The position numbers and the translations under genes were made by a program. A stretch of DNA of 64,000 bases from Buchnera aphidicola (Cinara kochiana kochiana). GTDB lineage: Bacteria; Pseudomonadota; Gammaproteobacteria; Enterobacterales; Enterobacteriaceae. This document shows, piece by piece, positions 9,737 through 18,903 of the stretch (its first letter is position 1; every line of letters begins with the position of its first letter). Below the pieces are notes generated by a model that was not told the origin of the DNA, did no database searches, and saw nothing but the letters and a program-made list of their open reading frames with translations. Where the stretch lies: the NCBI RefSeq assembly GCF_900698905.1, contig NZ_LR217707.1, positions 124,001-188,000 of the forward strand, read 5' to 3'.

Positions 9737-10939
9737 ATGACAAAAAAATTGATTTTAGTATTAAATTGTGGTAGTTCTTCTGTTAAATTTTCAATAATTG
9801 ATCCAATTCAATCGATTATATATCTTGATGGAATGGTAGAGTCAGTACAACATATAACATCTTTAATGATATATGATCATTTTATGAATAAAAAATTATT
9901 GAATAAATTTAATAAAATAGATTCATATAAACAATTAATTATATTAATTTTTAATACTTTATCTGTAAAGTACAAAAATTATTTAAATTATGTAATTGGT
10001 ATCGGTCATCGTGTTGTGCATGGCGGAAAGCATTTAAATAAATCAATGATTATAAATGATTATGTTTTATCTAAAATTAAACAATTATCTATTTTTGCTC
10101 CTCTGCATAATCCATTTCATGTAATTGCTATTACTGTATCTTTACAGAAGATGTTAAAATTAAAAAATAGTAATGTAGCAGTATTTGATACTGCTTTTCA
10201 TCATACAATACCCAAAGAATCATTTTTATATGCAATTCCTTATCAATTTTATAAGAATTATTCTATTCGTCGATATGGTGCTCATGGTATTAATCATTTA
10301 TATGTAACGCAACAATGTTCGTTATTTTTAAATAAATCTATTGATCAAATAAATATTATTAGTTGCCATTTAGGTAGCGGATCATCTGTTACAGCAATAG
10401 TAAATGGTAAATCAGTAGATACATCTATGGGTTTGACGCCATTAGAAGGTCTTATGATGGGAACTCGATGTGGAGATATTGATCCGTATATAATTTTTTA
10501 TATGATTCAAGAGTTAAAAATATCTGTTATTGATGTACAAAAAATACTAACAAAAGAGTCAGGTGTATTAGGTATTAGTTCTGTAACTAGTGATTTTAGG
10601 GAATTAGAAAAAAGATATAGTACATATAAAAGAGCAAAATTATCTATTAATATGTTTTGTCGTCGTGTAACAAAGTATATTAGCGGATATTCTTCATTAA
10701 TGTGTGGACGATTAGATGCGATTGTGTTCACGGGAGGGATTGGGGAAAATTCTAGTTTTATACGTCAAAAAATTATAAAAAAATTGTCTTTATTAAATTT
10801 TTTTGTTGATGTTAAAAAAAATATAAAAAATAATAAAAAAATATTTTTTATAAACACTTCAGCTAGTAGCTCAATACTTGTAATAAAGGCTAATGAAAAT
10901 CAAGTTATTGCTAAAGAAACGTATGATTTATTAAAATAA
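9737..10939 (+). CDS. ackA: Acetate kinase
   Basis: Interconverts acetyl phosphate plus ADP and acetate plus ATP, giving substrate-level ATP from acetyl-CoA with Pta. The 400 residues equal the E. coli length. Family motifs are VLNCGSSSVKFSI at residues 7-19, GHRVVHGG near residue 90, FDTAFHHTIP with the catalytic aspartate near 148, RRYGAHGINH near 176, LGSGSSVTAI near 209, and FTGGIGENS near 330. It is followed by pta after 126 bases, as the ackA-pta pair of enterobacteria. Confidence 0.98.
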   Translation: MTKKLILVLNCGSSSVKFSIIDPIQSIIYLDGMVESVQHITSLMIYDHFMNKKLLNKFNKIDSYKQLIILIFNTLSVKYKNYLNYVIGIGHRVVHGGKHLNKSMIINDYVLSKIKQLSIFAPLHNPFHVIAITVSLQKMLKLKNSNVAVFDTAFHHTIPKESFLYAIPYQFYKNYSIRRYGAHGINHLYVTQQCSLFLNKSIDQINIISCHLGSGSSVTAIVNGKSVDTSMGLTPLEGLMMGTRCGDIDPYIIFYMIQELKISVIDVQKILTKESGVLGISSVTSDFRELEKRYSTYKRAKLSINMFCRRVTKYISGYSSLMCGRLDAIVFTGGIGENSSFIRQKIIKKLSLLNFFVDVKKNIKNNKKIFFINTSASSSILVIKANENQVIAKETYDLLK

Positions 10940-11065
10940 ATTATATATGTACTAATATACACAGAATATTAAATTTATTGATAAAATATTTTATGTGTTA
11001 TATATAATATATAGTTTTATATTAAATGAATTGTTTAATCTTATTAATTATGTTAATAAATATAT

Positions 11066-12052
11066 ATGAAAAATTGTATAGAAAAATTTAAATTGTTTTT
11101 ACAACAAAAATCTAGTTCGTTAGTTAAAACTATCGTTTTTCCCGAAGGGAATAATATAAAAATTATTGAATCTGCATCTATATGTAGTCAGTTAAATATA
11201 TCAAGATGCATTTTATTAGGAGATAAGAAGTACATTCATGAGGTTGCTTTAAAAAAAAAAATTATTATAGATGAAAATGTGACAATTATTAATCCAGATA
11301 GTATTCGTAATTGTTATGCACAAAATTTATTCAATATGAGAAAAGAAAAAGATATTAAAAGCTATCAAGACTCTTTGAATTTACTAGATAATAATATAGT
11401 GTTATCACTTATGATGTTAAATCAGAATGATGTAGATGGTGTAGTAGCAGGTATTGAAAATACTACAGCAGATATTATACGTCCGACATTTAAATTAATA
11501 CAAAATAATTGTATTAATTCTTTTGTATCTTCAATTTTTTTAATGTTATTTCCCGATAAAGTATTAATATATGGTGATTGCGCAATTAATCAATATCCAG
11601 ATTCTAATGCGCTGGCTCAAATTGCAATACAATCAGCTAAAACGGCTAATTCTTTAGGAATATCTCCTAAAATAGCAATGTTATCATACGCTACAGGTAA
11701 TTCAAGTTTAGGTAGTTCTGTATATAAAATTAGAGAAGCGATTGATATAGTAAAAAATGTTAAGCCAAATTTGTTAATTGATGGTCCGATGCAATATGAT
11801 GCTGCTGTTTCATCAGCAATAGCTCGTATTAAATTACCAAATTCACAAGTAGCTGGTCACGCTACAGTATTAATTTTTCCCGATTTAAATTCTGGAAATA
11901 TTACATATAAAGCTGTTCAACGTTCTTCAGGTATTATATCTATTGGACCCGTTTTACAGGGTTTACAAAAACCCGTTAATGATTTGTCACGAGGAGCATC
12001 TATAGACGATATAGTCTATACTACTGCGATGACAGTAATTCAATCATTTTAA
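11066..12052 (+). CDS. pta: Phosphate acetyltransferase, catalytic domain only
   Basis: Converts acetyl-CoA and phosphate to acetyl phosphate. The 328 residues align from KTIVFPEG to the C-terminal VYTTAMTVIQSF with roughly the last 330 residues of the 714-residue E. coli enzyme. The active-site stretches YGDCAINQYPD, MLSYATGNSS, IDGPMQYDAAV and PVNDLSRGAS are intact. The N-terminal P-loop and DRTGG regulatory domains are missing, and the 126 bases upstream hold no trace of them. Stand-alone catalytic domains of this kind are active in other bacteria, so function is likely kept. A frameshift is not the cause, because too little DNA is left to encode the lost part. Confidence 0.93.
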   Translation: MKNCIEKFKLFLQQKSSSLVKTIVFPEGNNIKIIESASICSQLNISRCILLGDKKYIHEVALKKKIIIDENVTIINPDSIRNCYAQNLFNMRKEKDIKSYQDSLNLLDNNIVLSLMMLNQNDVDGVVAGIENTTADIIRPTFKLIQNNCINSFVSSIFLMLFPDKVLIYGDCAINQYPDSNALAQIAIQSAKTANSLGISPKIAMLSYATGNSSLGSSVYKIREAIDIVKNVKPNLLIDGPMQYDAAVSSAIARIKLPNSQVAGHATVLIFPDLNSGNITYKAVQRSSGIISIGPVLQGLQKPVNDLSRGASIDDIVYTTAMTVIQSF

Positions 12053-12075
12053 TATTAATGTTTAATTTTATATAA

Positions 12076-12150
12076 ATATAGTAAATTTTACTATATATAA
12101 TTTTATTCGTAAAATTACTATAATAAATTTTATTTTAAAATAGTAATTTT
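12076..12150. terminator. Two hairpins between convergent pta and gyrA
   Basis: Two inverted repeats lie between the genes. One pairs ATATAGTAA at 12076-12084 with TTACTATAT at 12088-12096. The other pairs AAAATTACTAT at 12111-12121 with ATAGTAATTTT at 12140-12150 and reaches into the gyrA stop codon. The stems are nearly all A/T, so stability is modest. One may serve each strand. Confidence 0.5.
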
Positions 12151-14647
12151 ATGATAATAAAGGGGTATGTGATAATTTTTGTAAACCAACAACTTTTTCA
12201 TTTTTTGTAGTTCGAATTAAAATAACTCCTTGAGTATTTCTTTTTAAAATCGTAATTTCAGATACTCGAGTTCTAACAAGAGTGCCTGCGTTTGTAATTA
12301 TCATTATTTGATTATTATGGCGTACTTGTATTGCTCCAATAACAACTCCATTTTTAGGGGTGACTCTTATAGAAATTACGCCTTTAGTTGCACGTGATTT
12401 AATTGGAAATTGGTTTATTTTAGTTCTTTTTCCGTATCCGTTTTCAGTAACTATGAGTATATCATCTTTTTTATTGGGTATGAGTAGAGAGACTAATTTA
12501 TCATCATTAAGAATTTTAATTCCTTTAATTCCAGAAGCAGTACGTCCCATATTTCTTATTTCATTTTCAGAAAATTGGACTACTTTTCCTTTAGATGTAA
12601 ACATTAAAATATTATTATTACCATTAGTTAGTTTTGCACCAATTAATTCATCATTTTTTCTTAAATTAATAGCAATTATTCCTGTATTTCTTGGTTTTTG
12701 AAATTGATTTAATGGTGTTTTTTTGATAAATCCTAAGGCAGTAGCCATGACAATATTTATTGATGGCTTATATTCTGATATAGGTAAAATCGTTGTTATT
12801 CTTTCCTGTTGAGTTAAAGGTAGTAAGTTAACTATAGGGCGTCCGCGAGCATGACGGCTTGTTTCAGGTAATTGATATACTTTCATCCAGTAAAGTATTC
12901 CTCTGCTTGAAAAACATAGAATTGTATCATGAGAATTAGCTACTAATAAATTTTCTATGTGATCTTCTTCTTTAGTTTTGGCGGCTGATTTTCCTTTACC
13001 TCCTCTTTTTTGTGCATTATAGTCAGAAATTGGTTGGTATTTTACGTATCCGGAATGCGATAATGTTACTACAACACTTTCTTGTACGATAATATCTTCC
13101 ATATTAATTTCAGATGTTTTACTAATAATTTTAGTTCTTCGTATATCAGAAAATTGTTTTTTTATTTTTAATAATTCGTTATTAATAATTTTTTTTAATT
13201 TATAGGAATCTGATAATATTTGTCTTAATTTTATTTTTTTTTTAATTAAATATTTATATTCATCAAAAATATTATTTTTTTCTAATTTAGTTAGTTTATT
13301 TAATTTAATATTTAAAATTGCATTTACTTGTTTTTTACTAAAATTAAAATTTAATAGATCATGGTGGATACCATCTTTATGGTTAATAGTGAGTTTATTT
13401 TTCCAAATCATTTTTTTTAAATTTTTTTTAGCATGTTGATTATTATTTGCAATTTTTATAACTTCAATAATTTTATTAATATTATTTAAAGCAACATAAA
13501 ATCCTTCTAGAATATGTATTTTTTTTGTATATTTTTTTATTTTGAATAAGTATTTTCGAGTAATAATTTGTTTTCTGTGCTCGATAAATTCTTTTAAAAT
13601 ACTTTTTAAACTCATTTGTTTTGGTTGTCCTGATGATAGTGCAACCATATTAATTCCAAAAGAAGTTTGTAATGAAGTCATTGTATATAACTGATTAAGG
13701 ACTACTTTAGTGATATAATCTTTTTTTATTTCTATTACTATCCTCATACCGTCTTTATCAGATTCATCGCGAATAGTAGAAATACCTATAATTTTTTTTT
13801 CTTTTATTAATAAAGCAATTTTTTCAATTAATTTAGATTTATTAACCTGATATGGTAATTCGTATATTATTAATGATTCTTTTTTGTTTTTATTATTAAT
13901 TTCAATAGAATATTTGGATCTAACGGATATTTTTCCTTTACCAGTACGATAAGCATCTTCGATGCCGTTTTTTCCATAAATTATGCCTGCTGTTGGAAAA
14001 TCGGGTCCCGGAATATGTATCATTAATTTTTTTAATGTAATTGATGGATTATTAAGATATGCGATGCATCCGTTAATAATTTCTTTTAGATTATGAGGGG
14101 GAATATTGGTAGCCATACCTACCGCAATTCCAGATGATCCGTTAATAAGTAAATTGGGGATTTTAGCCGGTAAAATTTCAGGTATTTTTTCGGTACCATC
14201 ATAATTTAAAATAAAATTAACTGTATTTTTGTCTAAATCACTTAACATTTCATTTGTAATTTTAGACATACGTATTTCTGTATATCTCATTGCAGCAGCG
14301 GAATCTCCATCAATAGATCCAAAATTTCCTTGTCCATCAATTAATGTATATCTTAATGAAAAAGGTTGTGCCATTCGCACAATAGCATCGTATACTGCTG
14401 AATCTCCATGAGGATGATATTTACCAATAACATCACCTACAATTCGTGCCGATTTTTTATACGGTTTATTCCATTCATTATTTAATACATTCATAGCAAA
14501 TAATATTCTACGATGCACAGGTTTTAATCCATCCCTTACATCAGGTAGGGCACGACCAATGATTACAGACATAGCATAATCAAGGTAAGATCTTTTTAGT
14601 TCATCTTCAATATTGACCTGTTTGATTTCTTGTGCAATGTCTTTCAT
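12149..14647 (-). CDS. gyrA: DNA gyrase subunit A
   Basis: The DNA cleavage and rejoining subunit of the topoisomerase that introduces negative supercoils. The 832-residue product (E. coli 875) has the N-terminal [28 protein letters not shown] (only the family core is meant), the catalytic tyrosine in [10 protein letters not shown] near residue 122, the QRGGKG-type GyrA box as [10 protein letters not shown] near residue 540, and C-terminal pinwheel repeats such as [13 protein letters not shown] and TRVSEI. The protein ends soon after the last blade, without the acidic tail of the E. coli subunit. The gap to pta has lost any intervening genes. Confidence 0.98.
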   Translation of the reverse strand: MKDIAQEIKQVNIEDELKRSYLDYAMSVIIGRALPDVRDGLKPVHRRILFAMNVLNNEWNKPYKKSARIVGDVIGKYHPHGDSAVYDAIVRMAQPFSLRYTLIDGQGNFGSIDGDSAAAMRYTEIRMSKITNEMLSDLDKNTVNFILNYDGTEKIPEILPAKIPNLLINGSSGIAVGMATNIPPHNLKEIINGCIAYLNNPSITLKKLMIHIPGPDFPTAGIIYGKNGIEDAYRTGKGKISVRSKYSIEINNKNKKESLIIYELPYQVNKSKLIEKIALLIKEKKIIGISTIRDESDKDGMRIVIEIKKDYITKVVLNQLYTMTSLQTSFGINMVALSSGQPKQMSLKSILKEFIEHRKQIITRKYLFKIKKYTKKIHILEGFYVALNNINKIIEVIKIANNNQHAKKNLKKMIWKNKLTINHKDGIHHDLLNFNFSKKQVNAILNIKLNKLTKLEKNNIFDEYKYLIKKKIKLRQILSDSYKLKKIINNELLKIKKQFSDIRRTKIISKTSEINMEDIIVQESVVVTLSHSGYVKYQPISDYNAQKRGGKGKSAAKTKEEDHIENLLVANSHDTILCFSSRGILYWMKVYQLPETSRHARGRPIVNLLPLTQQERITTILPISEYKPSINIVMATALGFIKKTPLNQFQKPRNTGIIAINLRKNDELIGAKLTNGNNNILMFTSKGKVVQFSENEIRNMGRTASGIKGIKILNDDKLVSLLIPNKKDDILIVTENGYGKRTKINQFPIKSRATKGVISIRVTPKNGVVIGAIQVRHNNQIMIITNAGTLVRTRVSEITILKRNTQGVILIRTTKNEKVVGLQKLSHTPLLS

Positions 14648-14782
14648 TTATTTCCTATCTCTGTAGATAATTTATATTTATAATTTATTAACTAATTTAT
14701 AATTAAATGACAAATACTTAGTGTATTAAAATAAAATATTAGTATAAATATTTTATTTTAACTATATATTTTATATGATAAA

Positions 14783-15385
14783 TTATATTTTTTTAAAATT
14801 TTTAGATAAATATTTTTTTATTCCATTTGGTGTGGCTGTAATTGTTTCTTTGCCCGGATTCCAATTAGCTGGGCAAACTTCACCAAATTTTATATGAAAT
14901 TTAAGCGCATCAATTATTCTAAGAATATCTTGTATATTACGACCAATTGGAAGATCATTAATAGATTGGTGTCGGATGATGTTATTATGATCTATTATAA
15001 AAGAAGCTCGTAATGCTATTTTTAATTCTTCATGTTCAATCCCGTAAGATTGTTGTATGGTTTTGGTGACATCAGATATCATAGGAAATTGTACTATCCC
15101 GATACCTCCTTCATTGGGCGGAGTATTACGCCATGCGTTATGTACATATACTGAGTCAATAGAAACACCGATAATGTTTACATCTCTGTTTTTAAATTCA
15201 TTATATGAATTATTGAACGCAATTAATTCTGATGGACATACAAACGTAAAATCCATTGGCCAAAAAAATAATACTGTTATTTTTTTGTTAGAATATTTGT
15301 AAAGATTAAAATTATTGATTATTTTTCCATCATGTAAAATAGCTGGTGCAGTAAAATCAGGAGCTTTTTTGGACACTAAAATCAT
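14783..15385 (-). CDS. ahpC: Typical 2-Cys peroxiredoxin (AhpC/TSA family)
   Basis: Reduces hydrogen peroxide and organic hydroperoxides. The 200-residue protein has the peroxidatic cysteine Cys50 in DFTFVCPSE and the resolving cysteine Cys171 in GEVCPANW. A GGIG motif near residue 94 resembles the GGLG of over-oxidation-sensitive Prx1/TSA enzymes, and the body is closer to that TSA-like branch than to E. coli AhpC, so the symbol is a family label. The partner reductase (AhpF or a thioredoxin system) is not in the window. It lies between gyrA and ung and is transcribed toward gyrA. Confidence 0.93.
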   Translation of the reverse strand: MILVSKKAPDFTAPAILHDGKIINNFNLYKYSNKKITVLFFWPMDFTFVCPSELIAFNNSYNEFKNRDVNIIGVSIDSVYVHNAWRNTPPNEGGIGIVQFPMISDVTKTIQQSYGIEHEELKIALRASFIIDHNNIIRHQSINDLPIGRNIQDILRIIDALKFHIKFGEVCPANWNPGKETITATPNGIKKYLSKNFKKI

Positions 15386-15620
15386 TTTAATTACCTATAA
15401 ATTATAGTGAATTATTGTAGTTGATTATACATAATTTTATTATGGTATGATATACTATATCATAATTTTAATTATTACATATTTATTTTAAAAAATATTT
15501 GTAAAAATATATTTTTATATATGCAAAAATTAATAATATTGATAATGAATTAACAGTCATACTAAATTTTTTAATTTATTAATATAAAAAATTTTTATAT
15601 TTATATAGGATTTAATTATT

Positions 15621-16293
15621 ATGATTTACTCAATTCAATCGTGGACCAATTTTTTTAATAGAGAAAAAAAAAAAATATTTTATTCATTTATGGAATGCAT
15701 TAAATAACATTAGTCAAGATACAAGAATATATCCCCCCAAAAAAAATATTTTTAACGCTTTTTTATTAACTCCTTTATTAAATATTAAGGTAGTGATTTT
15801 AGGACAAGATCCATATTGTCGTTTTGGACAAGCTCATGGTTTATCATTTTCTGTTCCTAATTCAGTGACGATACCTCCTTCTTTAAAAAATATATTTATA
15901 GAATTAAAAAATAATTTTTTAGTTAATAATATTAATATGAGAGGATGTTTAGAATCATGGGCAAAACAAGGGGTATTTTTATTGAATTCTATATTAACTG
16001 TTTCTCACGCATGTCCGCGATCACATCAAGGATTAGGTTGGGAAATTTTTACTGATGAAGTAATTAAACTTATTAGTTATGTACGGACTGGAATAGTATT
16101 CATATTATGGGGATCTTATGCTAGTCAAAAATATAAATTTATTAATGAAAATAAACATTTTGTTTTGAAATCGTCGCATCCATCACCATTATCATGTTAC
16201 CGTAGTTTTTTTGGATGCAGACATTTTTTGAAAACAAATATGATATTAAAGTATCAGAATAAACAACCGATTGATTGGTTTAAAGATATGTAA
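15621..16293 (+). CDS. ung: Uracil-DNA glycosylase, interrupted by a poly(A) frameshift
   Basis: Removes uracil from DNA. Translation from ATG 15621 (AGGA at 15607-15610) gives MIYSIQSWTNFFNREKKK and then leaves frame in a run of 12 A at 15664-15675, stopping at 15705-15707. From 15676 the +1 frame continues as YFIHLWNALNN, IYPPKKNIFNAF, GQDPY and on to the end. One A fewer would restore one frame of about 223 residues. The catalytic aspartate (GQDPY) and the HPSPLS histidine motif are present, but the residues after GQDPY are CRFGQAHG where E. coli has HGPGQAHG. Either transcript slippage rescues the gene or it is a young pseudogene. Confidence 0.88.
15664..15675 (+). other. Slippery run of 12 A inside ung
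   Basis: Twelve consecutive A make the two halves of ung discordant by one base; eleven would be in frame. Runs of this length are known slippage sites for RNA polymerase in Buchnera and related AT-rich endosymbionts. Confidence 0.85.
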
Positions 16294-16354
16294 TTATGAT
16301 TATATATTAATAATATTGATATAATTTTATTATTAAAATTGAAAAAATTTTTTA

Positions 16355-16894
16355 TTATATAGTAATTATAGCCTTTTTAATAATTTCTTTTTTTAAAACA
16401 TATCCGTTTTCTTTTATTGTTTTTACTATTTTTTTATTGGAATCATCGTTTATTTTTTGATTTGTTGCAAGTAAATGTATTTTGGGGTCAAATGGTATAT
16501 TAATTTTATTTATTCTTTTAATATTCCATGTTTTTAGGTTTTTTTCAGATAAATTGAAAGTTAATTGTATACCTTCTGTAATTGTTTTTTGTATAGAATT
16601 TGAGTTTATTGATATTTTTGCTAGATTATCAATTTTATCAATAATAGGAATTACAGATTTTAAAAAATTTTTAAATTTATTATTTTTAATGAACTTTATT
16701 TCTTTTTTATTTTTCTTTATAAGATTATCGATGTCAGCATAATATCTTAATTGTATATTTTTTTGTTCTTTTGTTAATTGTTGAATTTTTTTTTTTATTT
16801 TATTAATTTTATTTATTATTTTTTCTTTTTGATTATCTACAGGAGATATTTGATCTAGAGTATTTTTTTCATTTTGATTTATTTTTTTTTGCAT
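16355..16894 (-). CDS. grpE: GrpE nucleotide exchange factor
   Basis: Releases ADP from DnaK in the Hsp70 chaperone cycle. The 179-residue product has a Lys/Asn/Gln-rich N-terminus, a long predicted helix around residues 25-75 including LRYYADIDNLIKK (E. coli has LRVKAEMENLRRR-like sequence), FLKSVIPIIDKIDNL, and the C-terminal beta domain with INIPFDPKIHLLA and ENGYVLKKEIIKKAIITI. The coding strand has an 11-A run at 16786-16796 that is in frame here but prone to slippage. dnaK and dnaJ are not in the window. Confidence 0.92.
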   Translation of the reverse strand: MQKKINQNEKNTLDQISPVDNQKEKIINKINKIKKKIQQLTKEQKNIQLRYYADIDNLIKKNKKEIKFIKNNKFKNFLKSVIPIIDKIDNLAKISINSNSIQKTITEGIQLTFNLSEKNLKTWNIKRINKINIPFDPKIHLLATNQKINDDSNKKIVKTIKENGYVLKKEIIKKAIITI

Positions 16895-17287
16895 TTTTTT
16901 TCTTCAAAATAGAGTTTTAATTTAAAAATTATTTAAATATAATTTCAGATAAAATTTGTTAAAAATTTGAATTATTCAAATAATTTATTACTATTTAACA
17001 GTATTTTACTATTAATAAATATATCGGATATTTTATAGTATATTTGGATATATTTAATATATAATTTAAAGATATGAATTTATAATCATATATAAATGTA
17101 TGATTATAGATAAATATAGATTTATGTATATCAGTGATATTAAATTTTATTTAATATTAATTGTTTATTTAGTATGTTTGATATTTAAGAAATTTTAATA
17201 TATATTAATTTTAAAAATTGTTAAATCATTTAATTATTTTTAATATCTTTTATATTGTATATATTTAAATAATTTACCATAAATTTA
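16895..17287. other. Non-coding stretch between grpE and ssrA
   Basis: About 390 bases of A/T-rich DNA with no credible reading frame. It must contain the grpE promoter on the - strand and the end of the ssrA transcript. No heat-shock (sigma-32) type promoter could be recognised before grpE. Confidence 0.6.
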
Positions 17288-17660
17288 TGGAGCTGGCGGG
17301 ATTCGAACCCGCGTCCAAAATTATTCAAATTACTGATCTACATGTTTAGTTTATTTTTAGATAAAGAGTAATAATACTCAATAAACTAAGTATTATCATT
17401 TATCTTGATAAAATTTAACTTTATTGTTTCAAGATTAACATATTAAAGTTATCTCTTTTTTTATGTAACCTTTCTAAATATAACTATTTTATTTAAGAGA
17501 AGAAATAAAATAGCGAGAAAGGGCTTTATCTAGTTTTTTAAGCTGCTAAAGCGTAATTTTGTTTTTTTGCATTTAATTAAATTGGTTTTTTAACGAGGCA
17601 AACCAATCCTCGACATGCAACAATAATTTTTATATATTTTGTCAAATCCATAACAGCCCC
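17288..17660 (-). ncRNA. ssrA: Transfer-messenger RNA (tmRNA)
   Basis: Rescues stalled ribosomes and tags nascent peptides for proteolysis. On the - strand the gene starts GGGGCTG at 17660, followed by TTATGGATTTGAC, and ends with a T-arm containing GTTCGAA-type sequence (ttcgaa at 17312-17317 on +) and CAGCTCCA at 17288. The two ends form the seven-pair acceptor stem. The terminal CCA is not encoded: TAAATT follows the discriminator A. The tag frame at 17570-17538 runs GCA to GCT-TAA and encodes AKKQNYALAA. The segment GTCGAGGATTGG upstream of the tag matches the E. coli pseudoknot region. Length is 373 nt against 363 in E. coli. Confidence 0.97.
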
Positions 17661-17672
17661 ATTTATTATAAT

Positions 17673-17701
17673 AGTATAATAGATCTATTTAATTTAAACA
17701 A
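17673..17701 (-). promoter_or_regulatory. Putative sigma-70 promoter of ssrA
   Basis: On the - strand TTGTTT (17701-17696) and TATACT (17678-17673) are separated by 17 bases. Transcription would begin about six bases ahead of the mature tmRNA 5' end. Confidence 0.5.
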
Positions 17702-17875
17702 TATAATATATGTAAATTATTTTAATTATTTTAGTATTTTTAAATTATTTTTATATATTATATATATTTATAATATAGTTGTATTTAATTTTTTAATGAT
17801 ATTAAAAATATTATTATTTTTATATAATTCAAATTAAATATTTTATTTAATGTTACATTAATGAGTGATTTTTAT

Positions 17876-18208
17876 ATGATAGATGTTTTTAAGAAAATAG
17901 AACAACAGCTGAAAGATAATAGTATTGTTATGTATATTAAAGGATCTCCTGAACATCCTAGTTGTGGATTTTCTGCTAAAGCAATTCAAATTTTATCTTT
18001 ATATACTTCAAATTTTTTTTATGTTGATGTATTACAGCATAATGATATTCGTTTATATTTACCTAAATATTCAAATTGGCCGACTTTTCCTCAATTATGG
18101 ATTAATAAAAAATTAATAGGAGGATGCGATATAATTACAGAATTATCGAATAGTGGTGAATTATTACGTTTAATTCAAAAGTGTCAGAACAACATTAATA
18201 AGGACTAA
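17876..18208 (+). CDS. grxD: Monothiol glutaredoxin (Grx4)
   Basis: Carries or senses [2Fe-2S] clusters and bridges clusters with BolA-like partners. The CGFS active site is in PSCGFSAKAIQIL, with the glutathione-binding NWPTFPQLWI and GGCDIITEL following. An ATG lies at 17861, but ATG 17876 aligns residue for residue with the E. coli N-terminus and has a GAGTGA element about eight bases ahead, so it is preferred, giving 110 residues. It converges with rnt. The window also holds the A-type carrier erpA. Confidence 0.95.
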   Translation: MIDVFKKIEQQLKDNSIVMYIKGSPEHPSCGFSAKAIQILSLYTSNFFYVDVLQHNDIRLYLPKYSNWPTFPQLWINKKLIGGCDIITELSNSGELLRLIQKCQNNINKD

Positions 18209-18237
18209 TAATTATTAAATTTGATTAAATATAAATT

Positions 18238-18903
18238 TTATATCTCATCGGTTTTTTGGCGATGAGATATATTGGGAGGCCATCCACCTAATCGTTTCCA
18301 TCGGTTTACTAATTCACAAAAAAGATATGCAGTTTGCATAGTATCATATAACGCAGAATGTGCTTGGGTAGCATCAAAGGGTATTCCGGCTATTTGGCAT
18401 GCTTTCGCAAGCACAGTTTGACCAAAAATTAAACCACTTAGTGCAGCTGTATCAAAAGTAGTAAAAGGATGAAATGGATTCTTAATACATTTAACTCTTT
18501 TAGTTGCTGCCATTAAAAATTTATGATCAAAATTTGAATTGTGTGCTACTAATATTCCTTTTTTACAGTTGTTAGTGTTTATTTTTTTTTTAACTAGTTT
18601 AAAGATATTTGTTAAAGCATTTTGTTCACTAACAGCTCCTCTAAGAGGATTAAAAGGATCAATTTTATTGAATGCTACAGATTCTGCTTTTATAATGGAT
18701 CCCTTAAAAGGTATAATATGAAAGTGTAAAGTATCGTCTATCATTAACCACCCTAATTTATTCATTTTTAATGTTACAATAGCGATTTCTAATAAAGCAT
18801 CTGTTTTGGGCTGAAATCCTGCGCTTTCTATATCTATAACAACTGGATAAAATCCTCTAAATCGATTTTTTATAGTGAATCGTAAGTTTTTTTTTTTAGA
18901 CAT
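18238..18903 (-). CDS. rnt: Ribonuclease T
   Basis: A DEDD 3'-5' exoribonuclease that trims tRNA CCA turnover products and rRNA ends. Motif ExoI is [10 protein letters not shown] near residue 25, ExoII is [14 protein letters not shown], and ExoIII is [13 protein letters not shown]. The frame extends eight codons further to an ATG at 18927, but the ATG at 18903 (MSKKKNLRF) has TTGAGA six bases ahead and lies nearer the E. coli start, so it is preferred (221 residues; E. coli 215). An 11-bp inverted repeat covers its final codons. Confidence 0.95.
   Translation of the reverse strand: MSKKKNLRFTIKNRFRGFYPVVIDIESAGFQPKTDALLEIAIVTLKMNKLGWLMIDDTLHFHIIPFKGSIIKAESVAFNKIDPFNPLRGAVSEQNALTNIFKLVKKKINTNNCKKGILVAHNSNFDHKFLMAATKRVKCIKNPFHPFTTFDTAALSGLIFGQTVLAKACQIAGIPFDATQAHSALYDTMQTAYLFCELVNRWKRLGGWPPNISHRQKTDEI
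18240..18270 (-). terminator. Hairpin overlapping the 3' end of rnt
   Basis: ATATCTCATCG (18240-18250) and CGATGAGATAT (18260-18270) form a perfect 11-base inverted repeat around a nine-base loop. On the - strand it encodes the last residues of RNase T and ends at the TAA, then runs into TTTATATTTAAT-like sequence. It probably ends rnt transcription from inside the coding region and may also stop grxD read-through. Confidence 0.55.

Noticed and set aside
17288-17320. Apparent tRNA gene with a GTTCGAA T-arm
   Set aside because: The arm belongs to the tRNA-like end of tmRNA; no separate anticodon arm is present. No independent tRNA gene was found in the window.
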